Positions 7,937 through 17,046 of a stretch of 64,000 bases of DNA are shown here, one piece after another. Made by a program: the position numbers and the translations under genes. The notes below the pieces were generated by a model, which worked only from the letters and a program-made list of their open reading frames with translations, searched no databases and was not told where the DNA came from. Every line of letters begins with the position of its first letter. Position 1 is the stretch's first letter. Source of the stretch: JAWLGZ01 sp041690635 (GTDB lineage Bacteria; Pseudomonadota; Gammaproteobacteria; Thiohalomonadales; Thiohalomonadaceae); assembly GCA_041690635.1 (NCBI GenBank), contig JAWLGZ010000001.1, positions 977,040-1,041,039 of the forward strand, given 5' to 3'.

Positions 7937-9319
7937 ATGGATCCCTCGCTGATCGCCATCGTTCTGTTTCTGACCGTCTGCCTGGTGCTGATGGCCGGCT
8001 ACCCGGTCGCTCTCTCCCTGGCTGGAACTGCGCTGGCATTCGCGCTGGCCGGTTACGGCATCGGCATCTTCGATCTGGCGTTTCTGGAGACCATGCCGAG
8101 CCGGCTGTTCGGCATCATGACCAACGAGACGCTTGTTGCCGTCCCGCTGTTCGTCTTCATGGGGGTGATGCTGGAGCGCTCTCGGGTAGCCGAGGACCTG
8201 CTCGACACCATGGCCGGGCTGTTCGGCTCCCTGCGCGGCGGCCTCGGTTTTTCGGTGATGATCGTGGGCATGCTGCTTGCGGCCAGCACCGGCATCGTCG
8301 GCGCCACCGTGGTCACCATGGGCCTGCTGTCGCTGCCGACCATGCTCAGGCGCGGCTATGACCCGGCGCTCGCCGCCGGCGCCATCTGTGCCTCCGGCAC
8401 CCTGGGCCAGATCATCCCCCCTTCCATCATTCTGGTGCTGCTCGGTGACGTACTCTCCTCTGCCTACCAGCAGGCGCAGCTCGATATGGGGATCTTTTCG
8501 CCGGAGACCGTCTCGGTGGGCGACCTGTTTGTCGGCGCGGTGATTCCCGGCCTGCTGCTGGTAGCACTCTATCTCGCCTGGCTCACCTTCGTGGCCGTGG
8601 TGCGCCCCGCCTCCAGTCCGGCGATTCCCGCCTCTGAACGCACCCTGCGCGGCTGGGCACTGGCGATCCGCACCGCCGTCGTACTGGTGCCGCCCCTGGC
8701 ACTTATCCTCGCGGTGCTCGGCTCCATCATGTTCGGCCTCGCCACACCGACCGAGGCGGCGTCGGTGGGCGCGGTCGGCTCCCTGATACTCGCCGCTATG
8801 CAGCGCCGGCTCGATCTCGCTCGCCTGCGGGAGGTGGTGCGCGCCACCACTCAGGTTACCTCGATGGTATTCCTCATCTTCATCGGCGCCTCGCTCTTTT
8901 CGATCGTGTTCCGCGGCTACGGCGGCGATGCCCTCGTGGAGGAGCTGCTGACCGGTCTGCCGGGTGGCGCGGTAGGGGCAATGATCGCGGTGATGCTGGT
9001 GATGTTCCTGCTCGGCTTCGTCCTCGACTTCATCGAGATCACCTTCGTGGTGGTCCCCATCATCGCCCCGATCCTGCTCGCCATGGGGCTGGATCCGATC
9101 TGGCTCGGTATCATGATCGCCATCAACCTGCAGACCTCGTTCCTCACCCCGCCATTCGGCTTTGCCCTCTTCTACCTGCGGGGCGTCGCACCGCCCGAAC
9201 TGACCACCGGCCAGATCTACCGCGGTGCAGTCCCGTTCATCATCATCCAGCTCGTTGCCCTGGGTGCGCTGGCCCTCTGGCCGGGCCTGGCCACCTGGCT
9301 GCCGGGCGTGCTGGGGTAG
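7937..9319 (+). CDS. dctM: TRAP transporter large permease (DctM)
   Basis: 460 residues, very hydrophobic with about a dozen membrane spans. Family signatures are visible: VPLFVFMGVMLERS, GASTGIVGAT-like segment (AASTGIVGATVVTMG), CASGTLGQIIPPS and FGLATPTEAASVGAVG. This is the ion-driven transport channel that works with DctQ and a periplasmic DctP. Start five bases after dctQ implies translational coupling. The substrate class is best inferred from the DctP at 9518-10597. Confidence 0.93.
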   Translation: MDPSLIAIVLFLTVCLVLMAGYPVALSLAGTALAFALAGYGIGIFDLAFLETMPSRLFGIMTNETLVAVPLFVFMGVMLERSRVAEDLLDTMAGLFGSLRGGLGFSVMIVGMLLAASTGIVGATVVTMGLLSLPTMLRRGYDPALAAGAICASGTLGQIIPPSIILVLLGDVLSSAYQQAQLDMGIFSPETVSVGDLFVGAVIPGLLLVALYLAWLTFVAVVRPASSPAIPASERTLRGWALAIRTAVVLVPPLALILAVLGSIMFGLATPTEAASVGAVGSLILAAMQRRLDLARLREVVRATTQVTSMVFLIFIGASLFSIVFRGYGGDALVEELLTGLPGGAVGAMIAVMLVMFLLGFVLDFIEITFVVVPIIAPILLAMGLDPIWLGIMIAINLQTSFLTPPFGFALFYLRGVAPPELTTGQIYRGAVPFIIIQLVALGALALWPGLATWLPGVLG

Positions 9320-9399
9320 GACGAGGGGGAAACGATGCCGGGGCGGCGGTCACTCCTCACGCGCTCGGCTGCGATGCAATAACCGGCTGACGCCGGTCC

Positions 9400-9418
9400 G
9401 GCGCAACAGGATTGCGCC
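9400..9418. repeat. Short palindrome GGCGCAA-N5-TTGCGCC
   Basis: GGCGCAA (9400-9406) and TTGCGCC (9412-9418) form a 7-bp stem around CAGGA. An almost identical palindrome (TAGGA loop) occurs at 36861-36879, so this is a dispersed repeat family in this genome. Confidence 0.6.
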
Positions 9419-9469
9419 CTACGGTCTCTCCGCTTCACCCATCGTCCGAGAGTGGAACCGTGCCCGCTG

Positions 9470-9501
9470 CGCTCCACCCCTGCTACTCGGTGGGTGGAGC
9501 G
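9470..9501. terminator. Hairpin between convergent dctM and dctP
   Basis: CGCTCCACCC (9470-9479) pairs perfectly with GGGTGGAGCG (9492-9501), loop 12 bases, between the dctM stop (9319) and dctP stop (9518). No T-tract follows. It may serve as a bidirectional 3' structure, or it may be another dispersed repeat. Confidence 0.45.
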
Positions 9502-9517
9502 CAACGGTCTCGGTTTG

Positions 9518-10597
9518 CTACAGCGCCCGGGCGTTCAGGTAGGCGCGCTCGGAGATGTCGTGCCAGGCGACCACCTGGTCGCGGAACTTACGGAACGACT
9601 CGTAGACCTTGCGCGAGGCGGGGTCCTTCTCGGCCACTTCGGCAACCACCTGGTCGGAGACCACCTTGAGCTGTTTCAGCACCTCAACCGGGAACTCCCG
9701 CAGCTGCACCTTGTGCTGGGTAACCAGCGTGTTCAGCGCCTCGTTGTTGCGCGCCGTGTACTCGGAGAGTCCATCCAGGTTGGCCGCCTTGGCCGCATTG
9801 ATGACGATGGCCTGAAGGTCCTTCGGCAGTGCGTCGAACGCCTTCTTGTTGACGAAGCACTCCAGGGTGGTGCCCGGCTCGTGCCAGCCCGGGTAGTAGT
9901 AGTACTTGGCCGCCTTGTGGAGCCCGAAGGCGAGATCGTTGTAGGGGCCGACCCACTCTGTGGCATCGATGGCACCGGACTTCAGGGAGGTGAAGATCTC
10001 GCCGCCGGGCAGACTCACCGGGGTGCCGCCGAGGCGGCTCAGCACCTCGCCGCCGAGACCCGGGATGCGCATCTTCAGCCCTTCCAGATCCTTCACCGTG
10101 TTGATCTCGCGGTTGAACCAGCCGCCCATCTGCACGCCGGTGTTGATGGCCGCCGTCGGCACCAGCCCGAATTTGGCGTACTCCTCCTCCCACAGCTGCA
10201 TGCCGCCGCCGTGATAAAACCAGGCGTTCATCTCCTGGGCGGTAAGGCCGAACGGCACCGCGGCGAAGAACTGCGCCGCCTCGCTCTTCCCTTTCCAGTA
10301 GTAGGAGGCGCCGTGCCCCATCTCCGCGTTGCCGCGTGAGACCGCGTCGAAGATCTCGAACGCCGGCACCAGTTCGCCCGCGCCGAACACCTTCACCTCG
10401 ATGCGCCCGCCGCTCATCTCGCCGATGAGCTTCGCCAGGTAGTTGGCGCCGGTGCCCATGCCGGGGAAGTTTTTCGGCCAGGTGGTGACCATCTTCCATT
10501 GGAATTTCGGACTGGCGTGCACCGCCGGTGCACCCAACGCCGCACCCGTGGCCACCGCACCGGCAGCCGCACCCTTGATGAAATCACGTCTTTTCAT
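9518..10597 (-). CDS. dctP: TRAP transporter solute-binding protein (DctP/TakP-like)
   Basis: 359 residues with a twin-arginine-type N-terminus (MKRRDFIKGAAAG) and a small-residue signal sequence. The mature DctP fold includes PGLGGEVLSRLGG, SGAIDATEWVGPYND and YYPGWHEPGTTLE. The arrangement resembles TakP-type proteins that bind 2-oxo or hydroxy monocarboxylates with a metal ion; this substrate guess is inference. It is convergent with dctQM rather than in the same operon. A clear ribosome binding site (GAAGGAGAGAAG) precedes the start. Confidence 0.88.
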   Translation of the reverse strand: MKRRDFIKGAAAGAVATGAALGAPAVHASPKFQWKMVTTWPKNFPGMGTGANYLAKLIGEMSGGRIEVKVFGAGELVPAFEIFDAVSRGNAEMGHGASYYWKGKSEAAQFFAAVPFGLTAQEMNAWFYHGGGMQLWEEEYAKFGLVPTAAINTGVQMGGWFNREINTVKDLEGLKMRIPGLGGEVLSRLGGTPVSLPGGEIFTSLKSGAIDATEWVGPYNDLAFGLHKAAKYYYYPGWHEPGTTLECFVNKKAFDALPKDLQAIVINAAKAANLDGLSEYTARNNEALNTLVTQHKVQLREFPVEVLKQLKVVSDQVVAEVAEKDPASRKVYESFRKFRDQVVAWHDISERAYLNARAL

Positions 10598-10635
10598 TCT
10601 TCTCTCCTTCAGGTGAACTTCAGGTTTTTTTCTGC

Positions 10636-10983
10636 CTAAGCCCCATCGAGGCGATCGCGCAGCTCACGAGCCTGTATCAGGAGTCTCGGCACATGCCGGA
10701 CCGAGACTTCCCAGATAATCTCCGCGTCCAACGCGAAGTAGTGATGTGCGATCAGGTCCCGCAAGCGTGCAGGTCCGGCGATATCGGATTCTGGAAGCAG
10801 GTGCCGGGCATCTTCAGGCAGTTTCTTAATCGCCTCGCCGATCACCTGGAGATTGAACAGGACGGCATCGAATACCGCCTCGTTGTCGGTGAATGAATCA
10901 CTGGTGAGCCCCGCGACAAACCGCTCGATCTTCTCGGCACTCTCGATCAGGTCGTCCAGATACAACAACCAGCTACGCGACAC
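10636..10983 (-). CDS. hepT: HepT-like HEPN ribonuclease toxin
   Basis: 115 residues, all-helical HEPN (DUF86) fold. The catalytic RX4HXY motif is intact in RDLIAHHYF. HepT toxins cleave RNA and are neutralised by MntA, which adds AMP to the tyrosine of this motif. The GTG at 10983 is chosen as start because it overlaps the end of the upstream antitoxin gene (whose TAG is at 10973-10975) and gives the family N-terminus; the ATG further upstream would force a longer overlap. The two genes form a translationally coupled pair. Confidence 0.85.
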   Translation of the reverse strand: MSRSWLLYLDDLIESAEKIERFVAGLTSDSFTDNEAVFDAVLFNLQVIGEAIKKLPEDARHLLPESDIAGPARLRDLIAHHYFALDAEIIWEVSVRHVPRLLIQARELRDRLDGA

Positions 10984-11266
10984 GAACCAAATCCTTCTCG
11001 ACATGGCGCCGGGCACGGGGCTTGAGCCCCTTCTCTGTCACCAGGTCAACAGGGCGACCAAGTACCCTCTCCAGATAGTCCTTCAGCTCGAAGTAGCCGT
11101 CGAAGGTTGCCGGGCCCTCGAATTCGACAAGGATGTCGATATCGCTATCTGCACGAAGCTCGTCCCGCGCCGCAGAACCGAAAAGTGCAATGTGTTTTGC
11201 AGCGAAGCGGCTGTGCAACTCCTCCCTGCGCTCCCGCAACACCTCCAGTACGGCATTTCGGTCCAC
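10973..11266 (-). CDS. mntA: MntA-like minimal nucleotidyltransferase antitoxin
   Basis: 97 residues with the minimal nucleotidyltransferase motif GSX10DXD (GSAARDELRADSDIDI) near residues 30-45. In characterised MntA/HepT modules this enzyme AMPylates and silences the HEPN toxin. The start is GTG with a GGGGG ribosome binding site six bases upstream. It overlaps hepT at its 3' end. The pair sits between dctP and uvrD, both on the same strand, as a small inserted cassette. Confidence 0.87.
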   Translation of the reverse strand: MDRNAVLEVLRERREELHSRFAAKHIALFGSAARDELRADSDIDILVEFEGPATFDGYFELKDYLERVLGRPVDLVTEKGLKPRARRHVEKDLVRVA

Positions 11267-11315
11267 TGTTTGCCCCCTTCGTTCTCCGGACTCTCCTGGA
11301 ATTGTATCCCTTGAA

Positions 11316-13478
11316 TCACGCTGGCTCTAAATTCGCGTAGGCCATCATCAGCCACTTGGTGCCCACCGCGTCGAAGTTGACCTGCACCCGGGCCTGGGCG
11401 CCGGCCCCCTCGTAGTTGAGCACCACGCCGTCGCCGAACTTGGGGTGCACCACATGCTGACCCAGCCGCAGGCCGTGTGACGGCGCAGCATCAGCGGCCG
11501 CGGCCTGGGCGTAGAGGGGCTGGGGGGCGCTGCCGCGGATGCGGATCTCCTCCACCAACTCCGCCGGAATTTCGCCGATAAACCGCGAGGGGCGGCTGTA
11601 GTGCTCCTGACCGTAGAGCCGACGCGCCTCGGCGTAGGTGAGGTAGAGCTGTTCCCGGGCGCGGGTCATGCCCACGTAACAGAGCCGGCGCTCCTCCTCC
11701 AGCCGACCCGGCTCGTTCATCGACATCTGGTGAGGGAACAGTCCCTCCTCCAGGCCGCACAGGAACACCAGCGGGAACTCCAGCCCCTTGGCCGAGTGGA
11801 GGGTCATGAGCTGGACGCACTCCTCCCACTCCTCCGCCTGACCCTCCCCCGCCTCCAGGGCGGCGTGGGCAAGGAAGGCGTCGAGCGGGCCGAGCCCCTC
11901 CTCGGCCAGCCCCTCCTCCACCTCGAACTGGCGGGCGGCGCCCACCAGCTCCTCCAGGTTCTCGATGCGCTGCTGCCCCTTCTCGCCCTTCTCCTTTTCG
12001 AAGTGGGCGATCAGACCCGCGCTCTCGATCACATGCTGGGCCTGCTCGTGCAGTTCGAGGCCGGCCACCGCCCCGGCCATGTCGTCCACCAGCTTCAGAA
12101 AGCCCCGCACGGCGTTGGCGGCACGCGCCGGGAGCGCGCCCTGCGCCAGTTCGCGGGCGGCGTCCCACAGGGAGCTGCCGGCGGCGCGGGCCTGCTCGCG
12201 GATCGCCTGCACAGTGCGATCACCGATGCCGCGGGTGGGGGTATTCACCACCCGTTCGAAGGAGGGGTCATCGTTGCGGTTCGAGACCAGCCGCAGGTAG
12301 GCGAGGGCGTCCTTGATCTCCGCCCGTTCGAAGAAACGCAGGCCGCCGTAAACCCGGTAGGGGATACCGGACTGCATGAGCGCCTCTTCCAACACGCGTG
12401 ACTGGGCATTGGAGCGGTAGAGCAGCGCCACCTCGGTGCGGCGCCCCCCCTGCGCCTCCCAGTCGCGGATCCGCTCGGCGATGAAGCGCGCCTCCTCCAG
12501 TTCATTGAAGGCCGCGTAGAGCCGGATCGGCTCCCCCTGCTTGCCGGCGGTCCACAGGTTCTTGCCCAGGCGGTCGGCGTTGTGGGCGATGAGACCGTTG
12601 GCGGCGTTCAGGATGGTGCCGGTCGAGCGGTAGTTCTGCTCCAGGCGCACCAGGCGCACGTCGGCGAACTCGTCGCGGAAGCGGTGGACGTTCTCCATCT
12701 TTGCACCGCGCCAGCCGTAGATGGACTGGTCGTCGTCGCCCACCGCGAACACCTGGCCGGTGTCGCCGGCCAGTAGGCGCAGCCAGGCGTACTGGACGGT
12801 GTTGGTGTCCTGGAACTCGTCGACCAGCAGGTGACCGAAACGGCCGCGGTAGTGGGCCAGGATGTCGGGGCGCTCCAGCCACAGTTCGTGGGCACGCAGC
12901 AGCAGTTCGGCGAAGTCCACCATCCCGCCGCGCCGGCAGGCCGCCTCGTAGGCCGCATAGATCTTCACCATCTGCGCCGTGAACGGGTCGCCACCCGGGT
13001 CGATGTGGGCGGCGCGCCTTCCTTCGTCCTTGCGCGCGTTGATGAAGTGCTGCGCCTGCTTCGGCGGCCAGTGGGACTCATCCAGGCTCAGCTCGCGCAG
13101 CACCCGGCGCACCACCCGGTACTGGTCGTCGGAATCGAGGATCTGGAAGGTGTCGGGCAGCCCCGCGTCGCGGGCGTGGGCGCGCAGCAGGCGGTGGGCA
13201 AGGCCGTGGAAGGTGCCCACCCACATGCCGCCGACCGGCATACCCAAGAGCGCCTCGATGCGCCCGCGCATCTCCCGCGCCGCCTTGTTGGTGAAGGTGA
13301 CCGCCAGGATGCCGTAGGGGGAGGCCTGGGCGGTGCGGATCAGGAAGGCGATACGGTGGGTCAGCACCCGCGTCTTGCCGGAGCCGGCTCCGGCCAGTAC
13401 CAGCACATTGCCGGGCGGTGCGGCGACCGCCTCGCGCTGGGCGTCGTTCAGGGAGTCGAGCAGATCGGATACATCCAT
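11316..13478 (-). CDS. uvrD: DNA helicase II UvrD
   Basis: 720 residues, the same length as E. coli UvrD. SF1A helicase motifs are complete: Q/I region with Walker A AGAGSGKT (29-36), Walker B VDEFQDTN, GDDDQSIYGWRGA (motif III), NYRST (motif IV), LMTLHSAKGLEFP (motif V) and VGMTRARE (motif VI). The C-terminus carries the Tudor-like region seen in UvrD/PcrA (GQHVVHPKFGDGVV). It works in nucleotide excision and mismatch repair. The ATG at 13478 (MDVSDLL) is preferred to the upstream start because it matches the family N-terminus. Confidence 0.95.
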   Translation of the reverse strand: MDVSDLLDSLNDAQREAVAAPPGNVLVLAGAGSGKTRVLTHRIAFLIRTAQASPYGILAVTFTNKAAREMRGRIEALLGMPVGGMWVGTFHGLAHRLLRAHARDAGLPDTFQILDSDDQYRVVRRVLRELSLDESHWPPKQAQHFINARKDEGRRAAHIDPGGDPFTAQMVKIYAAYEAACRRGGMVDFAELLLRAHELWLERPDILAHYRGRFGHLLVDEFQDTNTVQYAWLRLLAGDTGQVFAVGDDDQSIYGWRGAKMENVHRFRDEFADVRLVRLEQNYRSTGTILNAANGLIAHNADRLGKNLWTAGKQGEPIRLYAAFNELEEARFIAERIRDWEAQGGRRTEVALLYRSNAQSRVLEEALMQSGIPYRVYGGLRFFERAEIKDALAYLRLVSNRNDDPSFERVVNTPTRGIGDRTVQAIREQARAAGSSLWDAARELAQGALPARAANAVRGFLKLVDDMAGAVAGLELHEQAQHVIESAGLIAHFEKEKGEKGQQRIENLEELVGAARQFEVEEGLAEEGLGPLDAFLAHAALEAGEGQAEEWEECVQLMTLHSAKGLEFPLVFLCGLEEGLFPHQMSMNEPGRLEEERRLCYVGMTRAREQLYLTYAEARRLYGQEHYSRPSRFIGEIPAELVEEIRIRGSAPQPLYAQAAAADAAPSHGLRLGQHVVHPKFGDGVVLNYEGAGAQARVQVNFDAVGTKWLMMAYANLEPA

Positions 13479-13673
13479 GGCTGCGGATTCTATCAGATGG
13501 GTAGAGGGCATCCGGGCCCCCGCATCAACCAAAGAGGCGCCAAGCATGCAAAGGGATTAGCACTTGTTGGTTTTCCAGGGTGTGCCTGGCGCCTTGGCGA
13601 GAGAGCCCTGCCTTTTCTTCGGTGTGAAACGCTTTGGGTTAGACTTCGGGCGTACCGATTATTGGACCACTCA

Positions 13674-13976
13674 ATGCCCGATTCGACGCGTTTTACCGAA
13701 CGCTATGCCGCACTGCGTGCCGCTTTCCTGGAAGGTGTGGAGGCACGGCTCGCGACCCTCGAGGCTGCTTGGTCGGCTGGCGATACCGCCGCCGTGCTGC
13801 GGGAGAGCCACAAGCTGGCCGGTGTCTGCGGCAGCTACGGACTTGACGAACTCCAGCGTGAGGCGGACCGGCTGCACGGGTTGGCGGAAGGGGTCGGCGA
13901 CCCCCTGTGCGAGGATGATTTCAAGTGCTGTTTGGCGGCCCTGCGAAGGGCGCTGACCGCCAGCCTTGGCCGGTAG
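13674..13976 (+). CDS. Histidine phosphotransfer (Hpt) domain protein
   Basis: 100 residues, one four-helix Hpt domain. The phospho-acceptor histidine is H46 in the motif HKLAGVCGSYG, equivalent to HxLKGSS of known Hpt proteins. Such proteins relay phosphoryl groups between hybrid kinases and response regulators; the partner is not adjacent. An alanine replaces the usual lysine/arginine at H+3, a small deviation. The ATG at 13674 is chosen because the upstream frame runs antisense through uvrD. Confidence 0.75.
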   Translation: MPDSTRFTERYAALRAAFLEGVEARLATLEAAWSAGDTAAVLRESHKLAGVCGSYGLDELQREADRLHGLAEGVGDPLCEDDFKCCLAALRRALTASLGR

Positions 13977-14001
13977 GACACAATCCTAACGCGCCCGACT
14001 C

Positions 14002-14571
14002 TCAGCCCGGTCGTATCACCGCACCGCTGGCGAAATCCCGGATTTCGCTGGGCCGCTTGCGGCCGCCGAGCGGGCCTTCGAGGATGAAATCGACGGCATC
14101 GCCGAAATAGCGGCGCACAGCCAGCGCGCTTTGCGCCGGCGGCAGACCGGAGGGATTGGCGCTGGTGGAGACCAGGGCGCCACCGAAGGCGCGGCAGAGG
14201 GCCGCGGCCGGCGGATGGGCGGTGACGCGGACCGCCAGGGTCGCATGCTCCCCGGATAACCAGGGCGGGGTATCGGGGGCGGCCGGGATCAGCCAGGTGA
14301 CCGGGCCGGGCCAGGTCGCTTCGAGCCGCGCCCGCTCCCCTGCCGCGAGCGGCGCCAGGTAGGGCAGCAGCTGTTCAAGGGCGGCGGCGATCAGGATCAG
14401 CCCCTTGGCCGCGGCACGGCCCTTCAGTTTCAGGACGCGGGTAACCGCCTCTCCGTTCAGCGGGTCGCACCCGATCCCCCACACCCCTTCGGTGGGGTAG
14501 GCGATCACGCCGCCGGCGTTCAGGCAGCGGGCGGCCTGGCGCAGTTGGAAGGGTGAGGGATCGCCGGCCAT
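14002..14571 (-). CDS. tsaC: Threonylcarbamoyl-AMP synthase TsaC (Sua5/YrdC family)
   Basis: 189 residues, nearly identical in length to E. coli TsaC. Signatures include AYPTEGVWGIGCDP near residues 23-36, the KxR-type site around LKLKGRAAAKGLIL and STSANPSGLPP near the C-terminus. TsaC makes threonylcarbamoyl-AMP from threonine, bicarbonate and ATP for the t6A37 tRNA modification. The start at 14571 (MAGDPSPF) is preferred over 14622 on family length. It lies 64 bases downstream of topA on the same strand. Confidence 0.92.
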   Translation of the reverse strand: MAGDPSPFQLRQAARCLNAGGVIAYPTEGVWGIGCDPLNGEAVTRVLKLKGRAAAKGLILIAAALEQLLPYLAPLAAGERARLEATWPGPVTWLIPAAPDTPPWLSGEHATLAVRVTAHPPAAALCRAFGGALVSTSANPSGLPPAQSALAVRRYFGDAVDFILEGPLGGRKRPSEIRDFASGAVIRPG

Positions 14572-14635
14572 GAAAACGCCCTGTGGTTCAGTAAACGTCA
14601 AAGCCCGTTGGTCAGGCTTCACGCTTCACCGCCTT

Positions 14636-16951
14636 TCACCCGGTGGCGCGCTCGTCCTCGTCACCCCCGTCTTCCACCGCCTCACTGTAGCCGCACTCCT
14701 TCTGCGGGCACACCTTTTCGGTGCCGCGCCGCTTGGTGGTCTTGAGGGTGAGAATGGGCCAGTTGCAGTTCGGGCAGGGCTCCGCGAGCGGCTCGTTCCA
14801 CACCGCGTACTTGCACTTGGGGTAGGTGGAACAGGAGTAGAAGATCTTGCCGTTGCGCGAGCGGCGCTTGAGCAGGGTGCCCTCCTTGCACTCGGGGCAG
14901 GTGACGCCGGTGTCCTCGGGCTTCTCCAGCGGCTCGATGTAGCGGCACTTCGGGTAGGCGCTGCAACCGATGAAGCGCCCATAGCGACCCTGGCGGATGA
15001 TCAGCTCCGAATCGCACTTGGGGCAGGTGCGCCCCTCCACCTTCTCCGGTTCGGCGGCGGCCTGTTCACGGCTCTCGTTCAGGTTGCGCGTGTAATCGCA
15101 CTCGGGGTAGCCGGTGCAGCCGACAAAACGGCCGCGCCGCCCGAGCCGGATGGCGAGCGGCTTGCCGCAGGTGGGGCAGGCCTCGTCCAGTGCCTCGGTG
15201 GTGACATCGCTCCGGCTGACGGAGCTCTCCTTCTCCTCCACCAGTTGATGGAACGGCTCCCAGAAGTCGTGCATCAGCGGCACCCACTCCTTCTCGCCGC
15301 GTGAGACGGCGTCGAGCTGATCCTCCAGGCGGGCGGTGAAGTCGTAGTCCACGTAGCGGGCGAAGTGCTCGGTGAGGAAGCGGTTCACCACCCGTCCCAC
15401 GTCGGTGGGGAAAAAGCGCCGTTTATCCATCTCCACGTACTCCCGCTGCTGCAGGGTGGAGATGATTGCCGCGTAGGTGGAGGGCCGGCCGATGCCGTGC
15501 TCCTCCAGCGCCTTGACCAGGCTCGCTTCACTGAAGCGCGGCGGTGGTTCGGTGAAGTGCTGGTCGGTGCGAACGGTGAGCAGCTGGACAACATCGCCTT
15601 CATCCATCGGCGGCAGGATGCGCCCCTCGTCATCATCCTTCTTCGCATCGTCCACCCCCTCCTGGTAGACGGCGATGAAGCCGGGGTCGACGATGGTGGA
15701 TCCGGTGGCACGGAAGCGATTGCCCTCACCGGCGGCCAGGTCGACGCTCACCGTATTAATGAGGGCGGGGATCATCTGGCAGGCCACGGTGCGCTTCCAG
15801 ACCAGCTCGTAGAGGCGGAACTGGTCCTGCGACAGATGCGCCTTCATGGTCGCCGCATCGCGATGGGCGGAGGTGGGTCGGATCGCCTCGTGCGCCTCCT
15901 GCGCATTCTTCGCCTTGGTCTTGAACACCCGCGGGCTCTCGGGCAGCTTCTGCACACCGAACTGCTCGGCGATGTAATCGCGGATCTCGGCGATTGCTTC
16001 GCCGGCCAGGTTAACCGAGTCGGTACGCATGTAGGTGATAAGACCGACCGTCTCGCCGCCGATGTCCACCCCTTCGTAAAGCTGCTGGGCGACCCGCATG
16101 GTGCGCTGGGCAGAGAAACCGAGCTTGCGCGACGCCTCCTGCTGCAGGGTGGAGGTGGTGAACGGCGCCGCCGGGTTGCGCCGGCGCTGCTTCTTCTCCA
16201 CCTTCTCCACCAGCAGCTTCCCGCCGGCGGCAGCGGTCAGGGCCTGCTCGACCTCAGCCGCCCGCTCGCCGTTCTCAATGCTGAACTGCTCCTGCTTGTC
16301 GCCCTGGAACTGGATCAGTTTGGCGGTGAAGGGCTGCTCCTGGTGGCTGGCCTCGGCCTCGACGGTCCAGTATTCGCGGGAGACGAAGCGTTCGATCTCC
16401 TGCTCGCGCTCGACGATCATGCGCAGCGCCGGGCTCTGCACCCGGCCTGCGGAGAGGCCGCGGCGGATCTTCTTCCACAACAGCGGCGAGAGGTTGAAGC
16501 CGACCAGATAATCGAGGGCGCGGCGCGCCTGCTGCGCGTTGACCATGGAGTTCGACAGCTCCCGGGGGTGCTCAATCGCCTCCTGAATGGCGCGCTTTGT
16601 GATCTCGTGGAAAACCACCCGGCCCACCTGCTTGCCTTCGAGCAGTTTGCGCTCCTTCAGGATCTCGTAGAGGTGCCAGGAGATCGCCTCCCCCTCGCGG
16701 TCCGGGTCAGTGGCCAGATAGAGCGCATCGGCTTTCTTCAGCGCCTTGGCGATGGCGTCCACGTGCTTGCGGTTCTTGTCGATCACCTCGTACTTCATGG
16801 CGAAGTCGTGGCCCGGATCGACAGCGCCCTCCTTCGGCAGGAGATCGCGCACATGGCCGTACGAAGCGAGGACCTCGAAATCCTTGCCCAGGTACTTGTT
16901 GATCGTCTTGGCCTTGGCCGGCGATTCAACGATGACGAGTTGCTTACCCAT
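14636..16951 (-). CDS. topA: DNA topoisomerase I
   Basis: 771 residues. N-terminal Toprim domain (MGKQLVIVESPAKAKTI, ATDPDREGEAISWH) and the core domain with the catalytic tyrosine in LITYMRTDS are intact. The C-terminus has four successive zinc-ribbon modules beginning CPTCGKP, CPKCDSE, CPECKEG and CPNCNWP. It relaxes negative supercoils behind RNA polymerase. The upstream smg gene is separated by a strong terminator (16993-17024), so topA probably has its own promoter between about 16952 and 16992. Confidence 0.97.
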   Translation of the reverse strand: MGKQLVIVESPAKAKTINKYLGKDFEVLASYGHVRDLLPKEGAVDPGHDFAMKYEVIDKNRKHVDAIAKALKKADALYLATDPDREGEAISWHLYEILKERKLLEGKQVGRVVFHEITKRAIQEAIEHPRELSNSMVNAQQARRALDYLVGFNLSPLLWKKIRRGLSAGRVQSPALRMIVEREQEIERFVSREYWTVEAEASHQEQPFTAKLIQFQGDKQEQFSIENGERAAEVEQALTAAAGGKLLVEKVEKKQRRRNPAAPFTTSTLQQEASRKLGFSAQRTMRVAQQLYEGVDIGGETVGLITYMRTDSVNLAGEAIAEIRDYIAEQFGVQKLPESPRVFKTKAKNAQEAHEAIRPTSAHRDAATMKAHLSQDQFRLYELVWKRTVACQMIPALINTVSVDLAAGEGNRFRATGSTIVDPGFIAVYQEGVDDAKKDDDEGRILPPMDEGDVVQLLTVRTDQHFTEPPPRFSEASLVKALEEHGIGRPSTYAAIISTLQQREYVEMDKRRFFPTDVGRVVNRFLTEHFARYVDYDFTARLEDQLDAVSRGEKEWVPLMHDFWEPFHQLVEEKESSVSRSDVTTEALDEACPTCGKPLAIRLGRRGRFVGCTGYPECDYTRNLNESREQAAAEPEKVEGRTCPKCDSELIIRQGRYGRFIGCSAYPKCRYIEPLEKPEDTGVTCPECKEGTLLKRRSRNGKIFYSCSTYPKCKYAVWNEPLAEPCPNCNWPILTLKTTKRRGTEKVCPQKECGYSEAVEDGGDEDERATG

Positions 16952-16992
16952 AAGATTTGTAACGGTTTTCCTGTCCGCCGCTTAAGGCGCCC

Positions 16993-17024
16993 AAAAAAGC
17001 GATGCCCGCATGGTGCGGGCATCG
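16993..17024 (-). terminator. Intrinsic terminator after smg
   Basis: On the minus strand CGATGCCCGCA (17024-17014) pairs with TGCGGGCATCG (17010-17000) around a 3-base loop, followed at once by C and six Ts (16998-16993). This is a textbook rho-independent terminator located between the smg stop (17047) and the topA start (16951). Confidence 0.9.
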
Positions 17025-17046
17025 ACTACCAAAATCTTGCCGGAGA

